DNA from: Buttiauxella agrestis ATCC 33320
GTDB taxonomy: Bacteria > Pseudomonadota > Gammaproteobacteria > Enterobacterales > Enterobacteriaceae
Length of the DNA stretch: 64,000 nt
Reading direction: 5' to 3'
Assembly: GCA_024169445.1 (NCBI GenBank)
Contig: JALKFA010000001.1
Location: forward strand, 1,178,001-1,242,000
This document shows, piece by piece, positions 1 to 8,424 of this stretch (the stretch's first letter is position 1; each line of letters starts with the position of its first letter). The translations under genes and the position numbers were made by a program. A model generated the notes under the pieces. That model was not told where the DNA came from and did not search any database. It worked only from the letters and a program-made list of their open reading frames with translations.

Positions 1-1
1 T

Positions 2-754
2 ATCAAAAACGATCGGGTTATTGGCGGCATGACGCCAATCTGCTCGGCTCGTGCCAGCGAACTGTACAAAATCTTCCTGGAAGGTGAGTGTGTGGTGACG
101 AACTCCCGCACCGCTGAAATGTGTAAGCTCACTGAAAACAGCTTCCGCGATGTGAATATTGCCTTCGCCAACGAGCTGTCGCTGATTTGTGCCGCACAAG
201 GGATTAACGTCTGGGAATTAATCCGCCTGGCGAACCGTCACCCGCGCGTCAATATCTTGCAGCCGGGTCCGGGTGTTGGTGGGCATTGCATCGCGGTTGA
301 CCCATGGTTTATCGTCGCGCAGAACCCAGAGCAAGCACAGTTGATCCGTACCGCGCGTGAGGTCAACGATGGCAAGCCGCACTGGGTTGTCAACCAGGTG
401 AAAGCCGCCGTAGCTGACTGCCTGTCAGAAACAGGAAAGCGCGCCAGTGAAATCACTATTGCCTGCTTTGGCCTTGCGTTTAAACCTAACATTGACGACC
501 TGCGTGAAAGCCCTGCCATGGAAATCGCTGAGCTTCTCAGCACCTGGCATAGTGGTAAAACTCTGGCAGTTGAGCCCAATATTCACCAGCTGCCGAAAAA
601 ACTGCTCGGACACTGTGAATTAGCCACTACGGATGAAGCCCTTTCACAAGCTGACGTGTTGGTGATGTTAGTCGATCACCAGGCATTCAAAGTTATTCCG
701 GGTACACAAGTTCAGCAACGCTGGATTGTTGATACCAAAGGAGTCTGGCGCTAG
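2..754 (+). CDS. wecC: UDP-N-acetyl-D-mannosamine dehydrogenase WecC (5' end outside window)
   Basis: WecC oxidises UDP-ManNAc to UDP-ManNAcA with NAD+, giving the second sugar of the ECA repeat. Only the last 250 codons are present. The frame is open from base 2, so the ATG at 29 is internal. The visible part matches the central and C-terminal domains of the UDP-glucose/GDP-mannose dehydrogenase family: the helical dimer region with [15 protein letters not shown], the glycine-rich stretch [15 protein letters not shown] carrying the expected catalytic cysteine (known from the family), and the C-terminal UDP-binding part with [17 protein letters not shown]. The full family length is about 420 residues. 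The next gene is wecD rather than rffG, and an 8-bp hairpin straddles the stop codon. Confidence 0.96.
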   Translation: MKNDRVIGGMTPICSARASELYKIFLEGECVVTNSRTAEMCKLTENSFRDVNIAFANELSLICAAQGINVWELIRLANRHPRVNILQPGPGVGGHCIAVDPWFIVAQNPEQAQLIRTAREVNDGKPHWVVNQVKAAVADCLSETGKRASEITIACFGLAFKPNIDDLRESPAMEIAELLSTWHSGKTLAVEPNIHQLPKKLLGHCELATTDEALSQADVLVMLVDHQAFKVIPGTQVQQRWIVDTKGVWR

Positions 755-766
755 TTCTCGCCAGAC
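743..766 (+). other. Perfect hairpin across the wecC stop codon
   Basis: GTCTGGCG (743-750) and CGCCAGAC (759-766) form a perfect 8-bp stem around an 8-base loop that contains most of the wecC stop codon. No T-run follows, so it is not an intrinsic terminator. It lies exactly where other enterobacteria carry rffG and rffH. It could be a processing or stabilising stem in the wec mRNA, or chance at a deletion junction. Confidence 0.5.
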
Positions 767-770
767 GCAG

Positions 771-1469
771 ATGAAGCCGATGACGTCTAACTCTGTACCC
801 GTTCACGCAAGAATTGAATCTCTCGACTGGGAGAACCAATTCTTTGCGGTGAATAGCGGAATTCTTCGTTTTGAAGATGACGCGCCCTTGCTGACTCCAC
901 CACTCCTTGCGGCGTTTACCCGTGTGCAGGCAAAAATCGCTACCCAGCAAACCCTCTTGCTTGATGGTTTGCAGCAACTCGGTTTTAAACTGGTTGAAGG
1001 AGAAGTCGATCTTGCACTGAAAGTTGGCACGCAACATGCTCCATCTTCTCTACAGCTAGCCACAGATGCGGATATCCCTGTATTACGGGATTTAGCCGCT
1101 AAAATTTTCACACAAAGCCGTTTTCGTGCGCCCTGGTATCAACCAGCTGATAGTGGAAATTTCTATGCACAATGGGTTGAAAATGCAGTGCTTGGTACTT
1201 TTGACCACGAGTGCCTGATATTGAAAAATGGTGATGTGATACAAGGCTTTGTCAGCATGCGCCAACTCAATGAGCGCGAGGCGCGTATTGGTTTACTGGC
1301 GGGACGTGGTGTGGGTGCCGAATTGATGGATACCGCGCGTTTATGGTGTCAGCAGCGTGGGTTACAAACGCTGCGTGTGGCTACACAAACCAGCAATACC
1401 GCAGCTCTGCGACGTTATATTCAAAGCGGTGCCAACATAGAAAGCACCGCCTTCTGGTTATACAGGTGA
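771..1469 (+). CDS. wecD: dTDP-4-amino-4,6-dideoxy-D-galactose N-acetyltransferase WecD
   Basis: WecD N-acetylates dTDP-Fuc4N with acetyl-CoA to make dTDP-Fuc4NAc, the donor of the third ECA sugar. It is a GNAT-fold protein. The C-terminal half shows the acetyl-CoA region, [18 protein letters not shown] followed by [22 protein letters not shown]. Length is about 230 residues against 224 in E. coli. The start is uncertain: ATG codons lie at 771 and 780 and neither has a strong ribosome-binding site; the E. coli protein begins a few residues further in. The stop is 4 bases before wecE. Its substrate comes from WecE, whose own substrate needs RmlA/RmlB-type enzymes that are not encoded here. Confidence 0.93.
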   Translation: MKPMTSNSVPVHARIESLDWENQFFAVNSGILRFEDDAPLLTPPLLAAFTRVQAKIATQQTLLLDGLQQLGFKLVEGEVDLALKVGTQHAPSSLQLATDADIPVLRDLAAKIFTQSRFRAPWYQPADSGNFYAQWVENAVLGTFDHECLILKNGDVIQGFVSMRQLNEREARIGLLAGRGVGAELMDTARLWCQQRGLQTLRVATQTSNTAALRRYIQSGANIESTAFWLYR

Positions 1470-1473
1470 AAAA

Positions 1474-2604
1474 ATGATTCCATTTAATGCTCCGCCAGTT
1501 GTAGGTACGGAAATCGAATACATGCAGGCTGCGATGGGTAGCGGCAAGCTCTGTGGCGACGGTGGTTTCACCCGTCGCTGTCAGCAATGGATGGAGCACC
1601 GTTTTGGCAGCAAAAAAGTGCTGCTGACACCTTCTTGTACCGCATCGCTGGAAATGGCGGCACTCCTGTTGAATATTCAGGCCGGCGATGAAGTGATCAT
1701 GCCGAGCTATACCTTTGTTTCGACAGCCAATGCGTTTGTATTACGCGGGGCCAAAATTGTGTTTGTCGATGTTCGCCCGGACACCATGAACATCGACGAG
1801 AAGCTGATTGAAGCAGCCATCACCGAGAAAACGCGAGCCATTGTTCCGGTTCATTACGCGGGTGTTGCCTGCGAAATGGACACCATTATGGCGATTGCGA
1901 CAAAACATAAACTCTTTGTGGTGGAAGATGCCGCGCAGGGTGTGATGTCGACCTACAAAGGCCGCGCCTTAGGGACAATCGGCCATATTGGTTGTTTCAG
2001 CTTCCATGAAACCAAAAACTACACTGCCGGTGGCGAAGGGGGAGCGACGTTGATAAACGACGCTTCACTTATCGAACGCGCGGAAATTATTCGCGAAAAA
2101 GGCACCAACCGCAGCCAGTTCTTCCGTGGGCAGGTCGACAAATACACCTGGCGCGATATTGGTTCAAGCTACCTGATGGCAGACCTCCAGGCTGCATATC
2201 TTTGGGCGCAACTGGAAGCCGCTGAAAAGATTAACCAACAGCGCCTGAAACTGTGGCATGCCTATTACGACGCGCTTGCACCACTGGCTAAAGCCGGGCG
2301 AATCGAATTGCCATCGATTCCAAAAGACTGTGTACAGAATGCGCACATGTTTTATATCAAGCTGCGTGATATCGAAGACCGCAGCGCGCTGATTGCGTAT
2401 CTCAAAGAGGCAGAAATTATGGCGGTGTTCCATTACATCCCATTACATGATTGCCCGGCTGGCGAGAAGTTTGGTTACTTCCACGGCGAAGACCGTTTCA
2501 CCACACAAGAAAGCGAGCGCCTGCTGCGTTTGCCACTGTTCTACAACTTGTCTCCAGCGAACCAACGTACCGTTATCAATACGTTGCTAAGCTTCTTCTC
2601 CTGA
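1474..2604 (+). CDS. wecE: dTDP-4-amino-4,6-dideoxygalactose transaminase WecE
   Basis: WecE is a PLP-dependent aminotransferase that converts dTDP-4-keto-6-deoxy-D-glucose to dTDP-Fuc4N using glutamate. It belongs to the DegT/DnrJ/EryC1 family. The expected PLP lysine is K181 in FHETKNYTAGGEGG, and the cofactor-binding acidic motif VVEDAAQG lies before it. At 376 residues it has the usual length. It starts 4 bases after wecD and ends one base before wzxE, so it is translated within the operon. Similarity to the E. coli protein is very high. Confidence 0.96.
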   Translation: MIPFNAPPVVGTEIEYMQAAMGSGKLCGDGGFTRRCQQWMEHRFGSKKVLLTPSCTASLEMAALLLNIQAGDEVIMPSYTFVSTANAFVLRGAKIVFVDVRPDTMNIDEKLIEAAITEKTRAIVPVHYAGVACEMDTIMAIATKHKLFVVEDAAQGVMSTYKGRALGTIGHIGCFSFHETKNYTAGGEGGATLINDASLIERAEIIREKGTNRSQFFRGQVDKYTWRDIGSSYLMADLQAAYLWAQLEAAEKINQQRLKLWHAYYDALAPLAKAGRIELPSIPKDCVQNAHMFYIKLRDIEDRSALIAYLKEAEIMAVFHYIPLHDCPAGEKFGYFHGEDRFTTQESERLLRLPLFYNLSPANQRTVINTLLSFFS

Positions 2605-2605
2605 T

Positions 2606-3856
2606 ATGTCACTCGCGAAAGCCTCAGTGTGGACCGCAGGGTCCACACTGGTAAAAATTGCTGCCGGTTTGCTGGTGGTGAAACTGCTTGCGGTGGCATA
2701 TGGCCCAGCTGGCGTCGGTCAGGCGGGAAACTTCCGCCAGATGGTCACGGTATTGGGCGTGCTTGCCGGCGCGGGGATCTTCAACGGCGTGACAAAATAC
2801 GTCGCGCAGTATCACGATCAGCCCGAGCAATTACGCAAGGTTATCGGCACGTCGTCGGCGATGGTGTTGGGTTTCTCAACACTTTTAGCCATCATTTTTG
2901 TGGTTGCAGCAAAGCCCATCAGCCTTGGTTTATTTGGGCATGAGAATTACCAGGGATTAGTGCGTCTGGTGGCGTTAGTGCAGATGGGTATCGCCTGGGC
3001 GAACTTGTCGTTAGCCATCATGAAAGGTTTTCGTGATGCGGCTGGTAACGCGCTGGCACTGATTGGTGGCAGTCTTATTGGCGTGATGGCGTATTACCTT
3101 TGTTATCGCCTGGGCGGATATCAGGGGGCGTTGCTGGGGCTTGCGTTGGTGCCTGCGTTGGTACTTATTCCGGCAGGCATCATGCTGGTTCGCCGCGAGC
3201 ACGTACCATTTGGCTACCTGAAACCGCAGTGGGATAAAGTTTACGCCAGTAGCCTTGGTAAATTCACGATCATGGCGCTGATCACCTCTGTGACGCTCCC
3301 AGTGGCTTATGTCATGATGCGTAACCTGCTTGCTGCTCACTACAGTTGGGAAGATGTCGGGATTTGGCAGGGCGTAAGCAGCATTTCGGATGCCTACCTG
3401 CAATTCATCACCGCTTCGTTTAGCGTTTATTTGCTGCCAACGCTTTCACGCTTAACCAACAAAACCGACATCAGCCGCGAGATTGTTCGTTCTCTGAAGT
3501 TTGTTCTGCCTGCGGTTGCGGCGGCAAGCGTCACCGTCTGGCTGTTACGCGACTTTGCTATCTGGCTGCTTTTTTCGCATAAATTCATTGCGATGCGCGA
3601 TCTTTTTGCCTGGCAACTGGTGGGCGATGTGCTGAAAGTGGGCTCATATGTGTTTGGTTATCTGGTGATAGCCAAAGCCTCGCTTCGCTTCTATATCTTG
3701 ACTGAAATCAGCCAGTTCACATTATTGACCGGTTTTTCACATTGGCTTATACCTGCGCATGGTGCCTTGGGGGCCTCGCAGGCATATATGGCAACGTACA
3801 TCATTTACTTCACGCTCTGTTGCAGCGTTTTCCTCATTTATCGTAGACGAGCATGA
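2606..3856 (+). CDS. wzxE: ECA lipid III flippase WzxE
   Basis: WzxE moves undecaprenyl-PP-linked ECA trisaccharide (lipid III) across the inner membrane for polymerisation. The 416-residue protein is almost entirely hydrophobic, with about twelve predicted membrane segments, as expected for the MOP exporter superfamily (polysaccharide transporter family). The N-terminus [21 protein letters not shown] resembles E. coli WzxE. It starts one base after the wecE stop and overlaps wecF by 4 bases (ATGA), indicating coupled translation. Confidence 0.95.
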   Translation: MSLAKASVWTAGSTLVKIAAGLLVVKLLAVAYGPAGVGQAGNFRQMVTVLGVLAGAGIFNGVTKYVAQYHDQPEQLRKVIGTSSAMVLGFSTLLAIIFVVAAKPISLGLFGHENYQGLVRLVALVQMGIAWANLSLAIMKGFRDAAGNALALIGGSLIGVMAYYLCYRLGGYQGALLGLALVPALVLIPAGIMLVRREHVPFGYLKPQWDKVYASSLGKFTIMALITSVTLPVAYVMMRNLLAAHYSWEDVGIWQGVSSISDAYLQFITASFSVYLLPTLSRLTNKTDISREIVRSLKFVLPAVAAASVTVWLLRDFAIWLLFSHKFIAMRDLFAWQLVGDVLKVGSYVFGYLVIAKASLRFYILTEISQFTLLTGFSHWLIPAHGALGASQAYMATYIIYFTLCCSVFLIYRRRA

Positions 3857-4932
3857 CGACACTGATTCACGTTTTGGGATCGGATATCCCACACCATAAT
3901 CAAACGGTACTGCGCTTCTTCAATGACGCACTGGCTGTTTCAAATCTGCATGCCCGCCAGTTTATGGTGGTGTCAAAGGACGACGCTTTGCTTTCCGCTT
4001 TTCCGGCACTTACCGTAACGCTTTACCCAACTAAAAAAGCGCTGGCGCAGGCCGTGGTGGAAAAGGCGCGGGCTAATCGCCAACAACGCTTTTTCTTCCA
4101 TGGGCAGTTTAACAGTGCGCTATGGATTGCCTTGCTGACCGGTGGTTTGAAGCCCACCCAGATGTACTGGCATATTTGGGGCGCTGATCTTTACGAGGCC
4201 TCGAAGAGCCTCAAGTTTCGGGTATTTTACCTGCTGCGCCGTATTGCGCAGGGGCGGGTGGGGCGAGTTTTTGCCACGCGCGGCGACCTGAACTACTTCC
4301 ATGAACGTCACCCGAATGTAGTTGGCGAACTGATTTATTTCCCGACGCGCATGGATTCGTCGCTGAATACTTTGGACTCTGGTGACGTGAAAACCGGCAA
4401 AATGACGCTGCTGGTGGGCAATTCTGGCGATCTTAGCAATCAACACATTGTGGCGTTGAAAGCGATTCATGCCCAGTTTGGCGACACGGTACGCGTGGTG
4501 GTTCCGATGGGCTATCCCGCTAACAACGATGCGTATATTCATGAGGTACAGCAAGCAGGTCGAGCGTTGTTCAGCGAAGAGAACCTACAAGTGCTGACGG
4601 AAAAAATGGACTTCGACGACTATCTGGCGCTGTTGCGTCAATGCTCGCTGGGATATTTCATTTTTGACCGCCAGCAAGGAATCGGCACGCTTTGCTTACT
4701 GATTCAGGCGGGCATTCCGTGCGTGTTGAGTCGCAAAAACCCGTTCTGGCAGGATATGGCTGAACAGCATATTCCCGTGCTCTTTGCTGGTGACACACTG
4801 GATGAGTCGATCGTCCGCGAAGCGCAGCGTCAACTACGCTTACTGGATAAACAACAAATTGCCTTCTTCAACCCTAATTACATTGACGGCTGGAAACGGG
4901 CGCTGGACATCGCTTCGGGAGAAACCGCATGA
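3853..4932 (+). CDS. wecF: dTDP-Fuc4NAc:lipid II Fuc4NAc transferase WecF
   Basis: WecF adds Fuc4NAc from dTDP-Fuc4NAc to lipid II, completing the ECA repeat on undecaprenyl pyrophosphate. It belongs to glycosyltransferase family GT56 and acts at the cytoplasmic face. The 359-residue length and N-terminus [16 protein letters not shown] match the family. Conserved stretches include [10 protein letters not shown] and [15 protein letters not shown]. It overlaps both wzxE and wzyE by 4 bases. Confidence 0.95.
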   Translation: MTTLIHVLGSDIPHHNQTVLRFFNDALAVSNLHARQFMVVSKDDALLSAFPALTVTLYPTKKALAQAVVEKARANRQQRFFFHGQFNSALWIALLTGGLKPTQMYWHIWGADLYEASKSLKFRVFYLLRRIAQGRVGRVFATRGDLNYFHERHPNVVGELIYFPTRMDSSLNTLDSGDVKTGKMTLLVGNSGDLSNQHIVALKAIHAQFGDTVRVVVPMGYPANNDAYIHEVQQAGRALFSEENLQVLTEKMDFDDYLALLRQCSLGYFIFDRQQGIGTLCLLIQAGIPCVLSRKNPFWQDMAEQHIPVLFAGDTLDESIVREAQRQLRLLDKQQIAFFNPNYIDGWKRALDIASGETA

Positions 4933-6305
4933 GTATGCTGCAATTTGGCGGTTTGTTTGTGGTCTGGTTCTTATCAGTGATGTTCATTGGCACGTTAACG
5001 TACCAGGAATTTCGCCGGGTGCGTTTCAATTTTAATGTGTTCTTCTCGCTGCTTTATCTGCTGACATTTTTCTTTGGCTTCCCGTTTACCTGCACGCTGG
5101 TGTTCCGCTTCGGCGTAGCGGTCGTACCGGCCGATGTGTTGCTACAAGCACAACTTGCAGCAGTCTGTTTCTACGGTATCTACTATGTTGCCTACAAAAC
5201 GAGGCTGCGTGCGAAGAGAACTGAAACGGTGCGGTGTCCTGTCTTTACCATGAACCGGGTCGAGACTCATCTGACGTGGGTGATGTTGATGGTGGTGGCG
5301 CTGGTCAGTGTTGGCATCTTCTTTATGCATAATGGTTTTTTGTTATTTAAGCTGCACTCCTACAGCCAGATTTTCTCCAGTGAAGTGTCGGGCGTTGCGT
5401 TAAAGCGCTTCTTCTACTTCTTTATCCCCGCCATGCTGGTGGTCTATTTCCTTAAGCAAGATGGCCGCGCCTGGATGTTCTTCCTGGTCAGCACTGTAGC
5501 GTTTGGCTTGCTGACTTACATGATTGTTGGCGGGACTCGCGCCAATATCATCATCGCGTTCGCCATCTTTTTGTTCATCGGTATTATTCGCGGTTGGATT
5601 TCGCTGTGGATGCTGGCGGCGGCTGGCGTCTTCGGTATCGTCGGCATGTTCTGGCTGGCATTGAAACGCTACGGTCTCAATGTGAGTGGTGATGAAGCGT
5701 TTTATACCTTCTTGTACCTGACGCGCGATACCTTCTCTCCGTGGGAAAACCTGGGATTACTGCTGCAAAATTACGACAAAATTGAATTCCAGGGGTTGGC
5801 ACCGATAGTACGTGATTTCTATGTCTTTATTCCGACATGGCTGTGGCCCGGTAGGCCTGGTATTGTACTGAATAGTGCGAACTACTTTACCTGGGAAATT
5901 CTCAACAACCATTCTGGCCTGGCGATTTCACCAACCTTAATTGGCTCGCTGGTGGTGATGGGCGGTGTGTGGTTTATCCCGTTGGGCGCAGTGGTAGTGG
6001 GGCTAATCATCAAATGGTTCGACTGGTTGTATGAGCTGGGGAATCGGGAAACCAACAAGTACAAAGCAGCCATTCTGCATAGTTTCTGTTTCGGGGCGAT
6101 CTTTAACATGATTGTTCTGGCACGAGAGGGCCTGGATTCCTTCGTCTCACGCGTTGTATTTTTCCTGATGGTATTTGGTGCCTGCTTGCTGCTGGCTAAA
6201 CTGCTCTACTGGTTATTTGATAGTGCGGGGCTGATACATCAACGGTTAAGACGTTCCCCGCAAGCTGTCTCAGGCACCCAAAAAGCATCACAAGGAATAT
6301 CATGA
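4929..6305 (+). CDS. wzyE: ECA polymerase WzyE
   Basis: WzyE polymerises ECA trisaccharide units at the periplasmic face after flipping by WzxE; chain length is set by WzzE, which is not in this window. The 458-residue protein has about eleven hydrophobic segments and a large periplasmic loop in its second half ([19 protein letters not shown] onward), typical of Wzy proteins. It overlaps wecF and wecG by 4 bases each (ATGA). Confidence 0.95.
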   Translation: MSMLQFGGLFVVWFLSVMFIGTLTYQEFRRVRFNFNVFFSLLYLLTFFFGFPFTCTLVFRFGVAVVPADVLLQAQLAAVCFYGIYYVAYKTRLRAKRTETVRCPVFTMNRVETHLTWVMLMVVALVSVGIFFMHNGFLLFKLHSYSQIFSSEVSGVALKRFFYFFIPAMLVVYFLKQDGRAWMFFLVSTVAFGLLTYMIVGGTRANIIIAFAIFLFIGIIRGWISLWMLAAAGVFGIVGMFWLALKRYGLNVSGDEAFYTFLYLTRDTFSPWENLGLLLQNYDKIEFQGLAPIVRDFYVFIPTWLWPGRPGIVLNSANYFTWEILNNHSGLAISPTLIGSLVVMGGVWFIPLGAVVVGLIIKWFDWLYELGNRETNKYKAAILHSFCFGAIFNMIVLAREGLDSFVSRVVFFLMVFGACLLLAKLLYWLFDSAGLIHQRLRRSPQAVSGTQKASQGIS

Positions 6306-7042
6306 ACCGACTGACTACCGCCCCTTCCTATGCCATTCGCGGTCTGAACCTTCTGGGCTGGCGCGATATGCAGCATGCTTTGGATTACCTCTACACAGAA
6401 GGAACACTGCGTAGAGGTACGCTGGTGGCGATTAACGCAGAGAAAATTCTTGCCGCAGAACGTGAGCCGGAAGTGCGAACGCTGATCGAAGCCGCGGAAT
6501 ACAAATACGCCGACGGAATTAGCGTGGTGCGTTCCATTCGCAAAAAATTCCCTGGAGCGGTTGTGTCACGAGTGCCTGGTGCTGACCTATGGGAAGCTTT
6601 GATGCAGCGTGCGGGGCAAGAAGGTACACCAGTTTTCCTCATTGGCGGCAAACCAGAAATACTGGCGCAAACCGAAGCCAAACTGCGCGAACAGTGGCAG
6701 GTTAATATTGTCGGTTGCCAGGATGGTTACTTCAAAGCGGAACAGCAAGCGGCTTTGTTTGAACGTATTCGGGACAGTGGCGCGGCTATTGTGACGGTAG
6801 CGATGGGGTCGCCGCGGCAGGAAATCTTTATGCGGGATTGCCGTAAGGTTCATCCTGATGCGTTATATATGGGAGTGGGTGGTACCTACGATGTGTTTAC
6901 CGGCCATGTTAAGCGTGCACCAAAGATATGGCAGAACCTTGGTCTGGAATGGCTTTATCGTTTGTTGTCGCAACCGAGCCGCATCACACGCCAAATAAAG
7001 TTGCTGCGTTATCTGGCCTGGCATTACACCGGTCGGTTATAA
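6302..7042 (+). CDS. wecG: UDP-ManNAcA transferase WecG (ECA lipid II synthase)
   Basis: WecG transfers ManNAcA from UDP-ManNAcA to undecaprenyl-PP-GlcNAc (lipid I), making ECA lipid II. It belongs to the WecB/TagA/CpsF family (GT26). Family motifs seen are the N-terminal [21 protein letters not shown], the glycine-rich IGGKPEIL and the conserved [12 protein letters not shown]. At 246 residues it matches E. coli WecG. This is the last gene of the cluster here; the transporter gene yifK, which follows wecG in E. coli, is absent and the tRNA operon starts about 160 bases downstream. Confidence 0.96.
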   Translation: MNRLTTAPSYAIRGLNLLGWRDMQHALDYLYTEGTLRRGTLVAINAEKILAAEREPEVRTLIEAAEYKYADGISVVRSIRKKFPGAVVSRVPGADLWEALMQRAGQEGTPVFLIGGKPEILAQTEAKLREQWQVNIVGCQDGYFKAEQQAALFERIRDSGAAIVTVAMGSPRQEIFMRDCRKVHPDALYMGVGGTYDVFTGHVKRAPKIWQNLGLEWLYRLLSQPSRITRQIKLLRYLAWHYTGRL

Positions 7043-7149
7043 AACGCTACCCGACACACCGTTAAAGTGAGTTTTACGGCTGAATTTGGCTGGATAATCA
7101 TCAGAATGTGCAAAGCATAACCAAATGCGCATTTTATTTAAATAAGCAC

Positions 7150-7178
7150 TAGACAGGTGGGCATGAAGCCCGTAATAT
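7150..7178 (+). promoter_or_regulatory. Predicted sigma-70 promoter of the argX-hisR-leuT-proM operon
   Basis: TAGACA (7150-7155) and TAATAT (7173-7178) are separated by exactly 17 bases and sit about 22 bases before the first tRNA. The bases after the -10 (CCGACCCCGC) are GC-rich, like the discriminator of stringently controlled stable-RNA promoters. The transcription start is inferred. Confidence 0.7.
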
Positions 7179-7199
7179 CCGACCCCGCAACGGCGCTAT

Positions 7200-7276
<77 letters not shown>

Positions 7277-7348
7277 TTAATTGAATGGCGCTGGAGCTGC
7301 GGCGGTACTTCTTCTTAGGAAGGTAGACCGCGCGAAAAGATTTACAGT

Positions 7349-7425
7349 GGTGGCTATAGCTCAGTTGGTAGAGCCCTGGATTGTGATTCCAGTTGTCGTG
7401 GGTTCGAGTCCCATTAGCCACCCCA
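7349..7425 (+). tRNA. hisR: tRNA-His (anticodon GTG)
   Basis: A 77-base tRNA including the extra 5' G (G-1) that is the identity element of tRNA-His and faces C73. Anticodon loop is ATTGTGATT. CCA is encoded. The T-loop reads GGTTCGAGTCC, one base different from the usual E. coli sequence. Confidence 0.98.
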
Positions 7426-7441
7426 TTAATTTAGTGATATT

Positions 7442-7528
7442 GCGAAGGTGGCGGAATTGGTAGACGCGCTAGCTTCAGGTGTTAGTGTTCTTACGGACGT
7501 GAGGGTTCAAGTCCCTCTCTTCGCACCA
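7442..7528 (+). tRNA. leuT: tRNA-Leu (anticodon CAG)
   Basis: An 87-base class II tRNA with a long variable arm, anticodon CAG in CTTCAGGTG, T-loop GGTTCAAGTCC and encoded CCA. The acceptor is GCGAAGG with a G-U at the innermost pair. Third gene of the operon. Confidence 0.98.
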
Positions 7529-7567
7529 TCTCTAATTTAAAAGCAGTAAGAAGTAAAAGCAGTATTT

Positions 7568-7644
7568 CGGCGAGTAGCGCAGCTTGGTAGCGCAACTGGT
7601 TTGGGACCAGTGGGTCGGAGGTTCGAATCCTCTCTCGCCGACCA
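7568..7644 (+). tRNA. proM: tRNA-Pro (anticodon TGG)
   Basis: A 77-base tRNA with acceptor CGGCGAG/CTCGCCG, anticodon TGG in TTTGGGA, T-loop GGTTCGAATCC and encoded CCA. Its last 19 bases and the terminator behind it are repeated 150 bases downstream. Confidence 0.98.
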
Positions 7645-7653
7645 AATTCAAGA

Positions 7654-7681
7654 AAACCCAATCGAAAGATTGGGTTTTTTT
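7654..7681 (+). terminator. Intrinsic terminator of the tRNA operon (first copy)
   Basis: AAACCCAATC and GATTGGGTTT form a 10-bp stem around a GAAA tetraloop, followed by T residues. It begins ten bases after the CCA of proM. Confidence 0.93.
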
Positions 7682-7803
7682 ACGTCTGGAGTTTATAGAG
7701 GATGAGAATCTCCGAAGGAGGTTTGAGCCGAGCGTAGCGAGACAACGTTGCTTCAGCAACGGCCCGCAGGGGAATAATCCTCTCTCGCCGACCAAATTCA
7801 AGA

Positions 7804-7831
7804 AAGCCCAATCGAAAGATTGGGCTTTTTT
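7804..7831 (+). terminator. Intrinsic terminator (second copy)
   Basis: AAGCCCAATC and GATTGGGCTT form a stem around GAAA, followed by a T-run. It differs from the first copy by one compensated base pair, so the structure appears to be under selection. Confidence 0.88.
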
Positions 7832-7854
7832 ACGTCTGTAGTTTGCCGTTTCGT

Positions 7855-7883
7855 AGGTCGGATAAGCGCAGCGTCATCCGACA
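7855..7883. repeat. REP-like palindromic sequence
   Basis: GTAGGTCGGATAAGCG followed by CAGCGTCATCCGACACC is a REP-type imperfect palindrome. It lies after the tRNA operon. The rest of 7841-8162 holds no gene; it contains the glmZ control sites listed separately. Confidence 0.7.
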
Positions 7884-7943
7884 CCCTTGCGAAAACAGTC
7901 CATCTCAATCCCAGTCTCTTATTCGCGACATTCCTGCTTTTGT

Positions 7944-7961
7944 TGTCGCCGTTTGGTGACT
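7944..7961 (+). promoter_or_regulatory. Candidate upstream GlrR (QseF) box
   Basis: TGTC-N10-GACT matches the GlrR consensus TGTC-N10-GACA except for the last base. It is about 210 bases upstream of the predicted glmZ start. Weaker than the box at 8007. Confidence 0.45.
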
Positions 7962-7963
7962 AT

Positions 7964-7976
7964 TAACTCATTGATA
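7964..7976 (-). promoter_or_regulatory. Candidate IHF site upstream of glmZ
   Basis: TAACTCATTGATA fits the reverse IHF consensus YAANNNNTTGATW at every defined base. IHF bending between activator boxes and a sigma-54 promoter is expected for glmY/glmZ in several enterobacteria, which supports it. IHF matches are common by chance. Confidence 0.5.
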
Positions 7977-8006
7977 AAAATGAATAATACCAGGATTGAG
8001 TTTATG

Positions 8007-8024
8007 TGTCTCTAAACAGAGACA
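8007..8024 (+). promoter_or_regulatory. GlrR (QseF) activator binding box upstream of glmZ
   Basis: TGTC-N10-GACA, a perfect match to the GlrR consensus, within the larger palindrome TGTCTCTAAACAGAGACA. It is centred about 147 bases before the glmZ start, a normal distance for a sigma-54 enhancer site. Confidence 0.75.
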
Positions 8025-8136
8025 CTATTGCAGAAAACCTAAAGTCCAGACAAAACCCATCAGCTGCCAGTGCTATCAACGATAACAACATGAATACCAA
8101 ACGATTATAGGTTCATGGCAATTATGGATTCAAACC

Positions 8137-8152
8137 TGGCACACATCGTGCA
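8137..8152 (+). promoter_or_regulatory. Sigma-54 promoter of glmZ, overlapping a sigma-70-like -10
   Basis: TGGCACACATCGTGCA matches the sigma-54 consensus TGGCAC-N5-TTGCA with one mismatch. The GG at 8138-8139 and GC at 8150-8151 fall at -25/-24 and -13/-12 of a start at G8163. An AT-rich AATAATATA directly before the start could also serve as a sigma-70 -10, giving overlapping promoters as described for enterobacterial glmY/glmZ. Confidence 0.78.
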
Positions 8153-8162
8153 ATAATATACA

Positions 8163-8367
8163 GGTAGATGCTCATTCCACTTCTTATGTTTGCTTAGGCT
8201 TCATAAACCCAGGAATGACGCAGAGCCGATTACGGTGCTTATCGTCCACCGACAGATGTCGTCTTTCAGACCTCATCCGACACCATGGACATAACGTTGA
8301 GTGAAGCACCACTTAGTTGTCATACAGACCTGTTTTAACACCTGCCAATTGGCAGGTGTTTTTTTTT
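8163..8367 (+). ncRNA. glmZ: Small regulatory RNA GlmZ
   Basis: The 205-base sequence closely matches E. coli GlmZ (about 207 nt): 5' GTAGATGCTCATTCC, the central GGAATGACGCAGAGCCG and GTGCTTATCGTCCAC, and the 3' part AACGTTGAGTGAAGCACC with GTTGTCATACAGACCTG, which includes the glmS-pairing segment. It ends in a strong terminator: a 9-bp stem ACACCTGCC/GGCAGGTGT, loop AATT, and nine T. The stem differs in sequence from the E. coli one. In E. coli GlmZ with Hfq activates glmS translation and is cut by RNase E with RapZ. Position beside hemY is also as in E. coli. Confidence 0.93.
8338..8367 (+). terminator. Intrinsic terminator of glmZ
   Basis: Nine-bp stem ACACCTGCC/GGCAGGTGT with loop AATT and a run of nine T (8359-8367). 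Confidence 0.94.
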
Positions 8368-8424
8368 GCATGCAGTAAGGGAAAGCGAGAAAGGGAAAAG
8401 GGCGAAAGATTTCGCCCCTGGGAT

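Larger units (their letters stand above)
7626..7838 (+). repeat. 63-bp direct repeat: proM 3' end plus terminator, duplicated 150 bp apart
   Basis: Unit A (7626-7688) holds the last 19 bases of proM, the spacer, the terminator and ACGTCTG. Unit B (7776-7838) repeats all 63 bases with only two differences. Those two are on opposite sides of the terminator stem: A7656/T7675 in A, G7806/C7825 in B, which keeps the pair. Between the units lie 87 bases with short palindromes, including CGTTGC-TTCA-GCAACG and CTCC-GAA-GGAG. The arrangement resembles the E. coli tyrT locus, where repeats each carry a copy of the tRNA 3' end. Confidence 0.9.
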
